Counted from the stretch's first letter, positions 11,888 through 23,139 are shown. The stretch: 64,000 bases of DNA from Monoplex corrugatus (GCA_030674185.1 CM060312.1:1283492-1347491); one strand, 5' to 3'. A program made the numbers and translations. The notes: generated by a model not told the origin, from the sequence alone.

Positions 11888-13172
11888 TCAGACTCAGACT
11901 CAGACTCAGACTATTTATTAACCAATGAATTAACAAAGGAATTTGATTTGGTTTTGCGTAACACACTCCCGCCATGCATACAAGACATGTGACAACATGA
12001 ACAATACATAATATGAAAAATACTTGATCAAAAACACTTCAGGTACTCACACATGCCTGGGCGTGCACACCCACCCGTGCATCAAAAACAATATATAATC
12101 ATACAGATAATAATGCTTGTAAACAAGACATGAAATTTGCTAGTATGATATAAATATAACTTGACAGAAAACATCAACAGATGAGCAGCCCTTACACTCA
12201 GAAAGGAGGAGGGAATAACTAAGGAGGGGGGAGGGTGGTGGGGAGGGGGGGCCGGGGAAGAAGAGAGTAGAAAGCAGAAGCAGGGGTGTCAGATAAAAGG
12301 AGCAATGGATGAAGAAGACAGTGTCACAAATCATTCAGCATCTTTACAGCAGTGGGGAAAAAGCTGTGCTTCAATCGGTTGGATTTACACTTAATACTGC
12401 GGAATCTTTTGCCGGAAGGAAGAAGTTGGAACAGAGGGTTGGCTGGGTGCAGTTTATCAGATACAATAGACCTTGCTTTGCGTGTCACACGCTCCCGAAA
12501 GATATTGTCGATAGATGGGAGCTCACATCCTGCAATTTTGGAGGCGGTCTTTACAACCCTGTTGAGTCTTTTCTTGTTGTTACTGGACGCACTCCCATAC
12601 CAGACAGTATTTGAGAATGTGAGTACACTCTCAATGACAGAGCGATAAAACTGTGTCATTATTGGCGTGGTTAATCTAAGCTTTTTAAGTTGACGTAGGA
12701 AATACAGTCTCTGATGCGCTTTCTTGCAGATTTCTGATGTATTTACATCCCAAGTGACCTTGTTAGAGATGTGCAGGCCGAGAAATTTGAATGATTTAAC
12801 CTGTTCAACTGTTTGGCCTTTCACTGACAATGGGGGGAGTACTGGTTTGTTTTTGCGGAAGTCGATTATCATTTCTTTAGTTTTAGATACATTAAGTTCT
12901 AGGTTGTTTGCAGCACACCAGTCAACCATGTTCGCAACCTCTTTCCTGTACATTGTCTCATCACTGTTTGATATAAGACCTTCCATAGTGGTGTCATCAG
13001 AGAATTTGACTACAGTCACAGATGAGCAGTTAGAACGGAAGTCATTGGTAAACAATGTAAATAGCAAAGGAGATAACACACATCCTTGAGGGGCACCTGT
13101 ATTCAAGATAAGTTCTTTTGACATTTTGTTTCCTACTCTCACTGCCTGGGGCCTGTTGGTCAGGAAATTGGG
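11888..13172 (-). mobile_element. CR1/Rex1-like non-LTR retrotransposon, 5'-truncated
   Basis: On the minus strand the element starts inside the RT and ends at the left in a short (CTGAGT)n tract (cagactcagactcagac on the plus strand at 11890-11910). Such a microsatellite tail is common in CR1/L2-type LINEs. It interrupts the 41-bp minisatellite array on both sides. The 3' UTR is about 440 bases. Confidence 0.85.
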
Positions 13173-13181
13173 TGGTGTCAC
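12324..13181 (-). pseudogene. Reverse transcriptase of the CR1/Rex1-like element
   Basis: A frame of about 280 residues open to its stop. Readable motifs are TGAPQGCVLSPLLFTLFTND (RT block 4), VVKFSDDTTMEGL (the FSDD catalytic pair of block 5), and WCAANNLELNVSKTKEMIID. These are followed by VKSFKFLGLHISN and a C-terminal segment with VIESVLTFSNTVWYGS. The N-terminal residues at 13160-13181 come from the flanking repeat. The endonuclease and first RT blocks are missing, so it is a dead 5'-truncated copy, although the surviving frame is undamaged. That suggests a fairly recent insertion. Confidence 0.85.
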
Positions 13182-14431
13182 TGTGGTGTCACTGTGGTGT
13201 CACTATGGTTATGTGTTGTTATTGGGTGCATTGTCTGATGTCAGTATGGTGATGAATGTCATGTCACTGGATGTATTATGTGTTGTTATTGGGTGCATTG
13301 TCTGATGTCAGTATGGTGATGAATGTCATGTCACTGGATGTATTGTATGGTGTCAGTGTGGTGTTAGTATGGTGTCAGTATGGTCATGTGCTGTTATGTC
13401 ATATTGGGTGTGTTGTATGGTGTCATGGTTATGTCATTGGGTGTATTGTATGGTGTCATGGTTATGTCATATCATTGGGTGTATTGTATGGTGTCATTAT
13501 GGTTATGTCATATTGGGTGTATTGTATGGTGTCATTATGGTTATGTCATATTGGGTGTGTTGTATGGTGTCATGGTTATGTCATATCATTGGGTGTGTTG
13601 TATGGTGTCATTATGATTATGTCATATCATTGGGTGTATTGTATGGTGTCATTATGGTTATGTCATATTGGGTGTATTGTATGGTGTCATGGTTATGTCA
13701 TATCATTGGGTGTATTGTATGGTGTCATTATGGTTATGTCATATCATTGGGTGTATTGTATGGTGTCATTATGGTTATGTCATATTGGGTGTATTGTATG
13801 GTTCATGTTTATGTCATATCATTGGGTGTATTGTATGGTGTCATTATGGTTATGTCATATTGAGTGTGTTGTATGGTGTCATTATGGTTATGTCATATCA
13901 TTGGGTGTATTGTATGGTGTCATTATGGTTATGTCATATTGGGTGTATTGTATGGTGTCATTATGGTTGTCATATTGGGTGTATTGTATGGTGTCATTAT
14001 GGTTATGTCATATTGGGTGTATTGTATGGTGTCATTATGGTTATGTCATATCATTGGGTGTATTGTATGGTGTCATGGTTATGTCATATCATTGGGTGTA
14101 TTGTATGGTGTCATTATGGTTGTCATATCATTGGGTGTATTGTATGGTGTCACTGTGGTGTCACTATGGTTATGTGTTGTTATTGGGTGCATTGTCTGAT
14201 GTCAGTATGGTGATGAATGTCATGTCACTGGATGTATTGTATGGTGTCAGTGTGGTGTTAGTATGGTGTCAGTATGGTCATGTGTTGTCATGTCATTGGG
14301 TGTTTTGTATGGTGTAATCATGGTGTCAGTATGGTGATGAGTTGTCATGTCATTGGATGTATTGTATGGTGTCAGTGTGGTGTCTGTATGGTGTCACTAT
14401 GGTCATGTGTGACTGGTGTGCGGTGTCACAG
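13173..14431. repeat. Minisatellite, 38/41-bp unit (third block, reaches the exon)
   Basis: About 30 copies of the same unit as 6486-9393. At both ends a longer variant appears with ggtgtcactatggttatgtg, ttattgggtgcattgtctga and gatgaatgtcatgtcac; the end blocks 13200-13340 and 14150-14250 are near copies of each other. The last units run into the splice acceptor of the next DDX20 exon (cggtgtcacag at 14421-14431), so the acceptor is part of, or derived from, a repeat unit. Confidence 0.93.
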
Positions 14432-14574
14432 TTGGATCTACTCGTCCTTACCGACCAACAAACAGATGCTAGCCCTGTCAGCCACCTACCCTGAATACCT
14501 GGCTGACCACCTGACGTTGTACATGAGGAACCCCACCTTGGTCAGACTCAATGTCACAGATCCTGTACTGTTGG
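14432..14574 (+). CDS. DDX20: DDX20/Gemin3 exon with helicase motif III
   Basis: The exon completes the asparagine codon split by the previous intron and reads [20 protein letters not shown]. It then continues [14 protein letters not shown] and [16 protein letters not shown] is motif III, which links ATP hydrolysis to unwinding, and this is the end of the first RecA-like domain. NWIYSSLP and the KQML-SATYPE pattern are diagnostic for DDX20. The acceptor is cacag at 14427-14431 and the donor is gtaagt from 14575. The final G begins a glycine codon finished by the exon at 21972. The donor and the last codons are repeated downstream (see the repeat at 14561-14925). Confidence 0.95.
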
Positions 14575-14925
14575 GTAAGTAAGCCACCCCCTTCCCTATC
14601 CTCCCTGTCAACACCCCAGATCCTGTGTTGTTGGGTAAGTAAGCCACCCCTTTCCATATACCCCATGACCCAGTCAATACCCCAGATCCTGTGTTGTTGG
14701 GTAAGTAAGCCACCCCTTTCCATATACCCCATGACCCAGTCAATACCCCAGATCCTGTGTTGTTGGGTAAGTAAGCCACCCCTTTCCATATACCCCATGA
14801 CCCAGTCAATACCCCAGATCCTGTGTTGTTGGGTAAGTAAGCCACCCCTTTCCATATACCCCATGACCCAGTCAATACCCCAGATCCTGTATTGTTGGGT
14901 AAGTAAGCCACCCCTTTTCCTATAC
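14561..14925. repeat. Exon-intron junction minisatellite with duplicated donors
   Basis: The last coding bases of the exon (cagatcctgt, DPVLLG) plus the donor ttgggtaagtaagccacc are repeated in tandem. Donor positions are 14575 (real), 14635, 14701, 14767, 14833 and 14899, so the period is 60 and then 66 bp. Each copy keeps the complete gtaagt. Reading past the first donor meets the in-frame TAA of gtaagtaa, so use of any downstream copy would end the protein after LLGK. Confidence 0.9.
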
Positions 14926-14971
14926 ACCCTAAATCCATTGAACACACAGAGTGCAGGCTTTGGTATTTGCC

Positions 14972-15870
14972 TTAACTCTTTCAGCCCTGTCTGTTTTACA
15001 AGAGAAATGCACTCTCAGCCTGGGGGGTTTGGGGGGGGGGGGGGGACTGTGCAATCAATGTATACCCCAATAAAACACCTATATCTCAAAAACTATGTGA
15101 TGACATTCATTGAAATTTTGTAAGCTTGCTAATATATAAATGTTCTGTCTCATACATAATTTTCAGATCATTTGATGTTTTTAGTGTTTGTTAAAATTTA
15201 ATGAAAATTTACAAAAACTGCAATCATTCATTCATATTCACAATTAAAGAGGCACACCAAAATCACAATGCACACAAGTGAACACAAAAGAAGATACTAC
15301 AAAATGGGTATTATTACTTTGAAATTGTGTTAAATCCCATAATATCCACAATGTCAAAAAAATCAAGGAAAAAGAGACACTTTTTCTGCAAATGTGGGAT
15401 ACACTCGATTCAGAGGCCCTATCATGAGTTGAGGATGGTGGTGGTGGTGGTAGTGGGGCCAGAGATCGCTCTGACATACTGTACGGCAAGAAAATGACAA
15501 AAGGAGCCTTCATTCTCATTATCACTGTCACAGTCGCTTTCTTGCCGTACAGTATGTCGGAGAATTCTAGAAGCATCAATATGACCCCGCCCACTTGATG
15601 TTGATGGTTGATTTTCCACCTCCATTCCTCAATTTCATGAATTTTCGGTCTTTGCGAGGGCTCTTTGTCGAGTGAAGTGCCGATCGGCGAAGATACACTC
15701 GAATCAGAGGCCTATTCTTCTGTTTCGGGCTCAAAATCACTGCCTTTATCGAGGAGGATTTCATCCAAAACTTGTTGCACTGTGTAGCGAGCTCGTTTAA
15801 TCATCTTGATGTCAAAAAAACAACTGCTTAAAATTGCTTCAGAATGACTTGGTGGAATCTTCGAAGTTAT
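14972..15870 (-). mobile_element. piggyBac-like non-autonomous element, partial
   Basis: The left end is TTAACTCTTTCAGCCCTG at 14972, which has the TTAA target plus the CTCTTT-type terminal repeat of piggyBac elements. Near the right end the minus strand carries an ATG frame of about 30 codons reading MIKRARYTVQQVLDEILLDK and then GSDFEPETEE and a stop. This is the acidic N terminus seen in piggyBac-family transposases. No DDD catalytic core is present, and no matching TTAA end is visible on the right, where the 57-bp array begins. A short duplicated segment (tacactcgattcagaggcc-like at about 15398 and 15693) and a hairpin at 15472-15559 lie inside. Confidence 0.5.
15472..15559. repeat. Inverted repeat, 21-bp arms
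   Basis: gacatactgtacggcaagaa at the left and its reverse complement ttcttgccgtacagtatgtc at the right, separated by about 47 bases. It sits inside the acidic-region reading frame of the piggyBac-like element. Confidence 0.8.
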
Positions 15871-15891
15871 CAGAAGGGAAGAGTGACGAAG

Positions 15892-17135
15892 TTACATGTT
15901 TTTTGGTGTTTTGTATTGGTTATGATGGTATTTACCCTGATTATTTTGTTTGTTATGTTTTGGTGTTTTGTATTGATTATGTTGGTATTTACCCTGATTA
16001 TTTTGTTTGTTATGTTTTGGTGTTTTGTATTGGTTATGATGGTATTTACCCTGATTATTTTGTTTGTTATGTTTTGGTGTTTTGTATTGATTATGTTGGT
16101 ATTTACCCTGATTATTTTGTTTGTTATGTTTTGGTGTTTTGTATTGATTATGTTGGTATTTACCCTGATTATTTTGTTTGTTATGTTTTGGTGTTTTGTA
16201 TTGGTTATGATGGTATTTACCCTGATTATTTTGTTTGTTATGTTTTGGTGTTTTGTATTGGTTATGTTGGTATTTACCCTGATTATTTTGTTTATGTTTT
16301 GGTGTTTTGTATTGGTTATGATGGTATTTACCCTGATTATTTTGTTTGTTATGTTTTGGTGTTTTGTATTGATTATGTTGGTATTTACCCTGATTATTTT
16401 GTTTGTTATGTTTTGGTGTTTTGTATTGGTTATGATGGTATTTACCCTGATTATTTTGTTTGTTATGTTTTGGTGTTTTGTATTGGTTATGATGGTATTT
16501 ACCCTGATTATTTTGTTTGTTATGTTTTGGTGTTTTGTATTGGTTATGATGGTATTTACCCTGATTATTTTGTTTGTTATGTTTTGGTGTTTTGTATTGG
16601 TTATGTTGGTATTTACCCTGATTATTTTGTTTGTTATGTTTTGGTGTTTTGTATTGGTTATGATGGTATTTACCCTGATTATTTTGTTTATGTTTTGGTG
16701 TTTTGTATTGATTATGTTGGTATTTACCCTGATTATTTTGTTTGTTATGTTTTGGTGTTTTGTATTGGTTATGATGGTATTTACCCTGATTATTTTGTTT
16801 GTTATGTTTTGGTGTTTTGTATTGGTTATGTTGGTATTTACCCTGATTATTTTGTTTGTTATGTTTTGGTGTTTTGTATTGGTTATGATGGTATTTACCC
16901 TGATTATTTTGTTTATGTTTTGGTGTTTTGTATTGATTATGTTGGTATTTACCCTGATTATTTTGTTTGTTATGTTTTGGTGTTTTGTATTGGTTATGAT
17001 GGTATTTACCCTGATTATTTTGTTTGTTATGTTTTGGTGTTTTGTATTGATTATGTTGGTATTTACCCTGATTATTTTGTTTGTTATGTTTTGGTGTTTT
17101 GTATTGGTTATGATGGATTTACCCTGATTATTTTG
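15892..17135. repeat. Minisatellite, 57-bp unit with higher-order structure
   Basis: 22 tandem copies of a 57-bp unit starting tggtgttttgtattggttat, or 54 bp when gtt is missing from gtttgttatg. Three subtypes differ at ggttatgatgg (A), gattatgttgg (B) and ggttatgttgg (C). Their order includes a repeated four-unit block B-A-C-A(short). All frames on several strands stay open because 57 and 54 are multiples of three. Copies are almost identical, which points to recent expansion. Confidence 0.96.
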
Positions 17136-18745
17136 GTATTTGCCCTGATCTTTTGTAGTATTTGCCCTGAATATTTCAGTATTTGTCATTATTTTATTAT
17201 TTGCCATGAATGTTTTGGTATTTGCCCTGATTTGTGTGGTATTTGCCCTGATTAGTATGGTATTTGCCCTGATTGGCATTGTATTTGCCCTGATTAGTAT
17301 GGTATTTGCCCTGATTAGTGTGGCACTCACCCTGATCAGCATGGTATTTGCCCTGGTTGGCATGGTATTTGCCCTGATCATGCATGGTATTTGCCCTGGT
17401 TGGCATGGTATTTGCCCTGATTAGCATGGTATTTGCCCTGATTAGTATGGTATTTGCCCTGATTAATGTGGTATTTGCCCTGATTAGCATGGTATTTGCC
17501 CTGATCGGCATGGGGTTTGCCCTGATTGGCATGGTATTTGCCCTGATTAGCATGGTATTTGCCCAGATTGGCATGGTATTTGCCCTGATTAGCATGTATT
17601 TGCCCTGATTAGCATGGTATTTGCCCTGATTGGCATGGTATTTGCCCTGATTAGTATGGTATTTGCCCTGATTGGCATGGTATTTGCCCTGATTAGTATG
17701 GTATTTGCCCTGATTAGCATGGTATTTGCCCTGATTGGCATGGTATTTGCCCTGATTAGTATGGTATTTGCCCTGATTAGCATGGTATTTGCCCTGATTG
17801 GCATGGTATTTGCCCTGATTAGTATGGTATTTGCCCTGATTAGCATGGTATTTGCCCTGATTGGCATGGTATTTGCCCTGATTAGCATGGTATTTGCCCT
17901 GATTGGCATGGTATTTGCCCTGATTAGTATGGTATTTGCCTGATTGGCATATTTGCCCTGATTGCATGGTATTTGTCCTGATTGGCATGGTATTTGCCCT
18001 GATTGGCATGGTATTTGCCCTGATTGGCATGGTATTTGCCCTGATTGGCATGGTATTTGCCCTGATTAGTATGGTATTTCCTGATTAGCATGGTATTTGC
18101 CCTGATTGGCATGTATTGCCCTGATGGATGGTATTTGCCTGATGGCCCATTGATTGCCTGGCTATGGTATTTGCCCTGAAATTGATGGTATTTGCCCTGA
18201 TTGGCTGTATGTTTGCTTGATTATAATGATGGTATTTGCCCTGATTAGCATGGTATCTGTTTGCCTTGATATTAATGTGGTATTTGCCCTGATTGGCATG
18301 GTATTTGCCCTGATTGTATGGTATTCATATTGTCCTGATTAGCATGGTATTGCCTGAGGATTCATGGGCCCTGATTAGTATCGTATTTGCTCTGATTAAT
18401 GTGTATATTGCCCTGATAGCATGGTATTTGCCCTGATTATGATGGCATCGTCAGACCCTGTAGTATCGTATGCTCTGTTAATTGTATTTGCCTGATACAT
18501 GTATTGCCCTATTATTGGACTCACCTGTCAGCATGGTATTTGCCTTTGCTGATTGCCTGATCAGCATGGTATTTGCCATGATTAGTGTGATATTTGCTGT
18601 GATTAGTGTAGTACTCGTTAGTATTTGCCCTGATTAGCATGTTATTTACCCTGATTAACATAGTATTTGCCCTGATTAATGTGGTATCCACCCTGATTAG
18701 CATGGTATTTGCCCTGATTATTGTGGTATTTGGCTGGATTGGTTT
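17136..18745. repeat. Minisatellite, 21-bp unit
   Basis: About 75 copies of atggtatttgccctgattgg plus c, with agc and agt as variants of the last triplet. The block 17620-17940 shows a three-unit higher-order pattern (ggc, agt, agc). Between about 17940 and 18600 many units carry small deletions and rearrangements. Units immediately after the 57-bp array are intermediate (tggtatttgccctgatc), so the two arrays appear related through the shared tatttaccctgatta core. Confidence 0.95.
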
Positions 18746-18878
18746 TGTTTGTTTATTTTGAGATTTGTCTGGATTATTTCCTGTTTTTTCCCATCACATG
18801 ACATTTATTGGATTTCTTTTTTAACCATGGTAATTTTTTTTTATGTAAAGAAAATTGAATGTCCAAAAACCTTTCATG

Positions 18879-18880
<2 letters not shown>

Positions 18881-18960
<80 letters not shown>

Positions 18961-19047
18961 CTCTCCCCTGTCTTTCCCCTCTCCCCTGTCTTTCTCTGTC
19001 TCTCTCTCTTGCTGTTTGTCTGTCTGTCTGTCTGCCTCTCTGTCTCT
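18881..19047. repeat. (CT)n microsatellite with CTGT and CCCT variants
   Basis: An uninterrupted tct repeat at about 18881-18957, followed by tcccctctcccctgtctt-type and (tgtc)n stretches up to about 19047. Confidence 0.95.
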
Positions 19048-21971
19048 TGTGAACACCCTCCCCATCTCTTTTTCAGAACTATCTATTTCATTTTTCTGCC
19101 AGACATCAAACAGTAATACTAGGTACTGGCAGCCTCTCTTCAGCAACGCGGGAATTGTGTCAGTCAGTGGAAAAATTGCGCATGTTTATCAGTCAAATAT
19201 TCTTGCAGATGAACATGAATGACAAAGTTATTATCATGAAGATAAAGATTGTTCTTTCCTCTATCGATCTGTGCTGTTTGTTATTTTTAAAAATGCACCC
19301 ATACAAAAATCTGCGCAAAAAAAACAACAACACCGCCCGACGAAGTTTCACTGCGTGTGATGTAATGGCGACTGGCTCACGGCAATGCTTGGGGTGACCG
19401 GTTAACGGCAACTTAAATTATACGGGTCACACAGGACTACCTTCATGCAAATTAGTACAGTTGGCAGGTCGAAACCCTGTCCTTCATTCCCGTATAATAT
19501 TTATTTTACAAGATTATTTGTTTGTTAGTCTTCTAAAGGTCGGAATATTGGCAAACTTTGAAGAAGAATATCTGAGGACATCCTTGATATATCAGATCAC
19601 GTCCGCGGATGCGTAAACAGCTTTTTTTTTTTTTTGCTGGATTTAACCGTATACAGAACTATGAGATGTGACCCGTACTGGATGTGCGCGACCTTCCGAA
19701 GGGCGAGTACCCGTAATCTGCCATTTTAGCACATGGGAATCTCGAATCATGGCGGCCTTCGAAGCGATCACTGAAAGTCCAGTCAACGAATTTCTACCTG
19801 TGATCGTCAAGCTGAAGGACAAACATTGTAAATATCGACTGATGTTTTTCATGAAAATTGACTTAGAAGTTTGATTCAGTGAATTGTTTTTAATGTTTCT
19901 CTTTATTTAGAAAGATTTTAAAAGAAACCGCGGCAGGTATAGCCTGCATAAGCAAAGAATAGAAAGTACGATCTGCGGTTTGATGTTTTATCGCCAAGGG
20001 ATTTTTTTCAAGCGACCTGGAACTAGTAGAAGTAAAACTGTGTGAAGCGACTGCTTTCCAAAGGTGTTTGTATTGCTAGTATTTAATGAATACGATGGAA
20101 TTTTGTTTTTAATACATCGAAATCATAATATTTGTGCTTGTACTCGGCCAGAAATTCAAACCAGAAGTTGGTCGACAAGTGCACCTCATCTATCGGATCA
20201 GATTCGACAATGTTTATCATCGCAAAGAAACAGCAAATAGCGGTTTTGCACAGTCACATGCGTGCACGCATGCACGCAGATACGCACACATTATCAGAAC
20301 ACTATATAGCATGAGGCAAACACGGACACATAGCTCCAGAAAGTCCAATGAGCCTTTCTAATGGCAAAATATAAGAATACTTTACTCTCAAAAGTAATAG
20401 CTGGCACAAATTAAAGAAAACACTTGAGAAAAAATTTGGATTATATTTCTTTTTTTTTTTCAAGGCAATGATGATTTTTTTGTGGATGAAATTAACCATC
20501 ACTGCCACCAAAACTTCAACAGCAGACACTCACTAATAAACTACTTCTGCAGTTAAAACTGTTGAGAACTGAGTGTGATAAGTCACAGAACGAGAACACA
20601 GCTTTTGTTTAAAAAATCAGTACCGCTGATTAATCATCATCTCAGGGGCTAAATCTGAAGACAGAAATTGAGACAGTTTTAAAAGAAGCGGAGAGATTTT
20701 CAGAAGATAGACAAGACATTGAAAATTTCTTTGTCTGTGGATATGGGAAGATGCATGTTACTGCGAAATAACAGTTGAAAATAACTTATTGATAAACATT
20801 AGGAATGAGCATAGAAATGGCTGAAAGTCATATACTGCATTGCCAGGCATGTATCTTCTGCTGTTACACATTTTAGTTTCATCATGTTATTGAGAAGGAT
20901 GTCTTTCTGTGCTAGTATGTATGATACAAAGTCATCTGTGGATCACATTGTTTCAGACTAAATCAGTACATGCATACAAAATCTTAAAATCTCGTATATT
21001 AGCAACATTTGCCTCTAAAGAGTGAAGCTGTAGCTTTTATTTGATTCACATGCAAAATTTCAGGAGATTCCATCTAGACATAATGTGAATTATGCCTGTT
21101 TTAAGTTAGCCCGACACATGGGCCCTCACATTATTTGGGTGCAAATGCATACAAAATATCTTAAATCTTGAATATAACTAAGCTTGTAAATAAATTTACT
21201 GGTAGCTTTCTGTCTACTTGATTCACATGCAAAATTTCAAGGAAATCCATAAAAAAAATAAGCGAAATATGTGCGTTTTAATTTGGTACATGAACCATGC
21301 TTTTTCCATCGTTCAAATGAGATATTTTGCCATTTTTGGAGCCATATAACTCATGACTTTGTCACTTTACGTTGCCCCCGAAAATGTAAGTTTCATACAA
21401 TAATATGGTTTCTGAGAAAAAGTAAACTCTAGCCAGTTCTGTCTTCTTATTTTTGTGTAATGGGGGTGCAAAAATGGCTTGTCATGCAATTTTGAACATT
21501 GACAAAATGGTATATTTATGAAGTTTGCAGCACTGCTGTGTAAAGGTATGAACAGATCTGCTTGTATGCTTGCTTTTTATGTTTATGTTGTTAAGAATTA
21601 AAATCAGGAATGACATTCTCTGTCTGAGGATTTCTGGAAAATTTAGGTTCCTGCAAACTTGCTACATTTCACAATTGGCAAAAACGTACGTATACTGCCG
21701 TTTTCAAAGTGTGTCATCTCTGGACCTAATACAGCTAGAGACTACGTTTTTTGCATTGTGCTTGTTTTTTTCTTGAACTTTTCAGAAGTATAAGTGTTTA
21801 TAAACTTTTCAGGTTTATGTTTGGCTGCCGGTACCTAGTAATACATGAGTGTCGCACTGTGTTATTTTGTCTGCCCAGATATCAAGTGGTATTATATGTG
21901 TGACCATCCCTCCCCCTCAGCTGTCTGTGAGCACTGAACACTGTGTTACTTGTGTCCCCACCTTCCCCCAG
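19048..21971. other. Intronic unique region before the motif IV exon
   Basis: About 2.9 kb without minisatellite. The part 19300-19800 is CpG-rich for this locus, with a short start-proximal frame at 19749 described separately. At 20970-21090 and 21150-21270 an imperfect direct repeat of about 110 bp shares tgcatacaaaat at the left and gattcacatgcaaaatttca at the right. No further DDX20 exon fits here, because the flanking exons join directly in frame. Confidence 0.6.
19749..19874 (+). other. Short open frame with a first-exon look, unrecognised
   Basis: The start reads aatcATGGCGGCCTTCG, an ATGGCGGC context often seen at housekeeping-gene starts. The frame encodes MAAFEAITESPVNEFLPVIV, then KLKDKHCKYRLMFF and a stop at 19872. 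A possible donor, cattgtaaat, lies near 19826. No matching downstream exon was found on this strand and the family was not recognised. It may be a retrocopied or transposed 5' end, or chance. Confidence 0.25.
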
Positions 21972-22110
21972 GTATCAAGCAGTATTTCATCAGCGTGGCC
22001 AGCCACCCCCTCCCTCACCGGGCCTATCAGCTGAAGATGATGGCCGTCATCAGACTGCTGTCCAGTGTTTCCTTCCACCAATGTCTGATCTTCTCCAACC
22101 TGCAGACCAA
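21972..22110 (+). CDS. DDX20: DDX20/Gemin3 exon with helicase motif IV
   Basis: The exon starts the second RecA-like domain. It reads GIKQYFISVASHPLPHRAYQ, LKMMAVIRLLSSVSFHQ and CLIFSNLQTK. LIFSN is motif IV, which contacts RNA. GIKQY following DPVLLG reproduces the DDX20 order, in which this helicase lacks the usual long linker. The acceptor is a good polypyrimidine site (cttcccccag, 21962-21971) and the donor is gtaggt at 22111. Phases fit: the leading GT completes glycine and the trailing AA is completed to lysine by the next exon. The minisatellite of the following intron begins only about 35 bases after the donor. Confidence 0.95.
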
Positions 22111-22144
22111 GTAGGTCTACCTGTCTGGCATGTCTTTGCACCTG

Positions 22145-23100
22145 TCTCTGTGTGTGTCTGCCTATCTGTCTTGTCTTTCCACCCTGGTTGTCTTGTCTTT
22201 CCATTTTCCACCTTTCTGTCTGTCCTGTTTTCCACCTTTCTGCCTGTCCTGTCTTCCCACTTGTCTGTCCTGTCTTTCCATCTGTCTGTCTGTCTATCTT
22301 GTCTTTTCACCTTGGTTGTCTTGTCTTTCCATTTTCCACCTTTCTGTTTGTCATGTCTTTCCACTTGTCTGACCTGTCTTTCCATCTGTTTGTCCTGTCT
22401 TTCCACTTGTCTGACCTGTCTTTCCATCTGTTTGTCATGTCTTTCCACTTGTCTGACCTGTCTTTCCATCTGTTTGTCCTGTCTTTCCACTTGTCTGACC
22501 TGTCTTTCCATCTGTCATGTCTTTCCACTTGTCTGACCTGTCTTTCCATCTGTTTGTCCTGTCTTTCCACTTGTCTGACCTGTCTTTCCATCTGTTTGTC
22601 ATGTCTTTCCACTTGTCTGACCTGTCTTTCCACCTGTTTGTCCTGTTATTTTTTTTCAATCTTTTTTTCTGCCTGTCTTTCCATTTTCCATCTTTCTGTC
22701 ACTCCTGTCTTTTCACTTGTCTTTATCTTTCCGTCTGTTTTTCTGTCCTGTTTTTTTTTATATATTTGTCTGTCCTGTCTTTCCATTGCCCATTTTTCTG
22801 TCTGCACTGTCTTTTGTGTTTGTCTGACCTGTCTTTCCACATTTGTCTGTCGTGTTTTTCCATCTTTCTGTCTGTCTGTCTTTCCACATTTGTCTGTCGT
22901 GTTTTTCCATCTTTGTGTCTGTCTGTCGTGTTTTTCCATCTTTCTGTCTGTCTGTCTTTCCACATTTGTCTGTCGTGTTTTTCCATCTTTCTGTCTGTCT
23001 GTCTGGTTTTCCGCGCGTGTCTTCTGTCATTCCATCTGTCTGTTGATTCAGTGTAGTACAGACCAGTCTGTCTGTCTGTCAGTCTGTCTGTCTGTCAGTA
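22145..23100. repeat. Minisatellite, CTGTC-rich, 21/42-bp unit
   Basis: Pyrimidine-rich array built from tgtctttccatctgtttgtc and tgtctttccacttgtctgac alternating as a roughly 42-bp unit at 22340-22650. Flanking parts are less regular, with ttccatctttctgtctgtc at 22840-23010 and simple (tctg)n at 23070-23098. It starts almost at the donor of the preceding exon and would be transcribed as a very long polypyrimidine tract. Confidence 0.9.
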
Positions 23101-23139
23101 TTTGTGTTGTGTCTCCTGGAGAACATACTGTCTGTGCAT

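Noticed and set aside
15834..17381. Long open frames of 430-500 codons on both strands
   Set aside because: They consist only of the translated 57- and 21-bp units, exist in several frames at once, and have no homology or codon preference.
22145..23100. Coding potential of the CTGTC array next to the motif IV exon
   Set aside because: It lies in an intron with clear splice sites on both sides; the exons join in frame without it.
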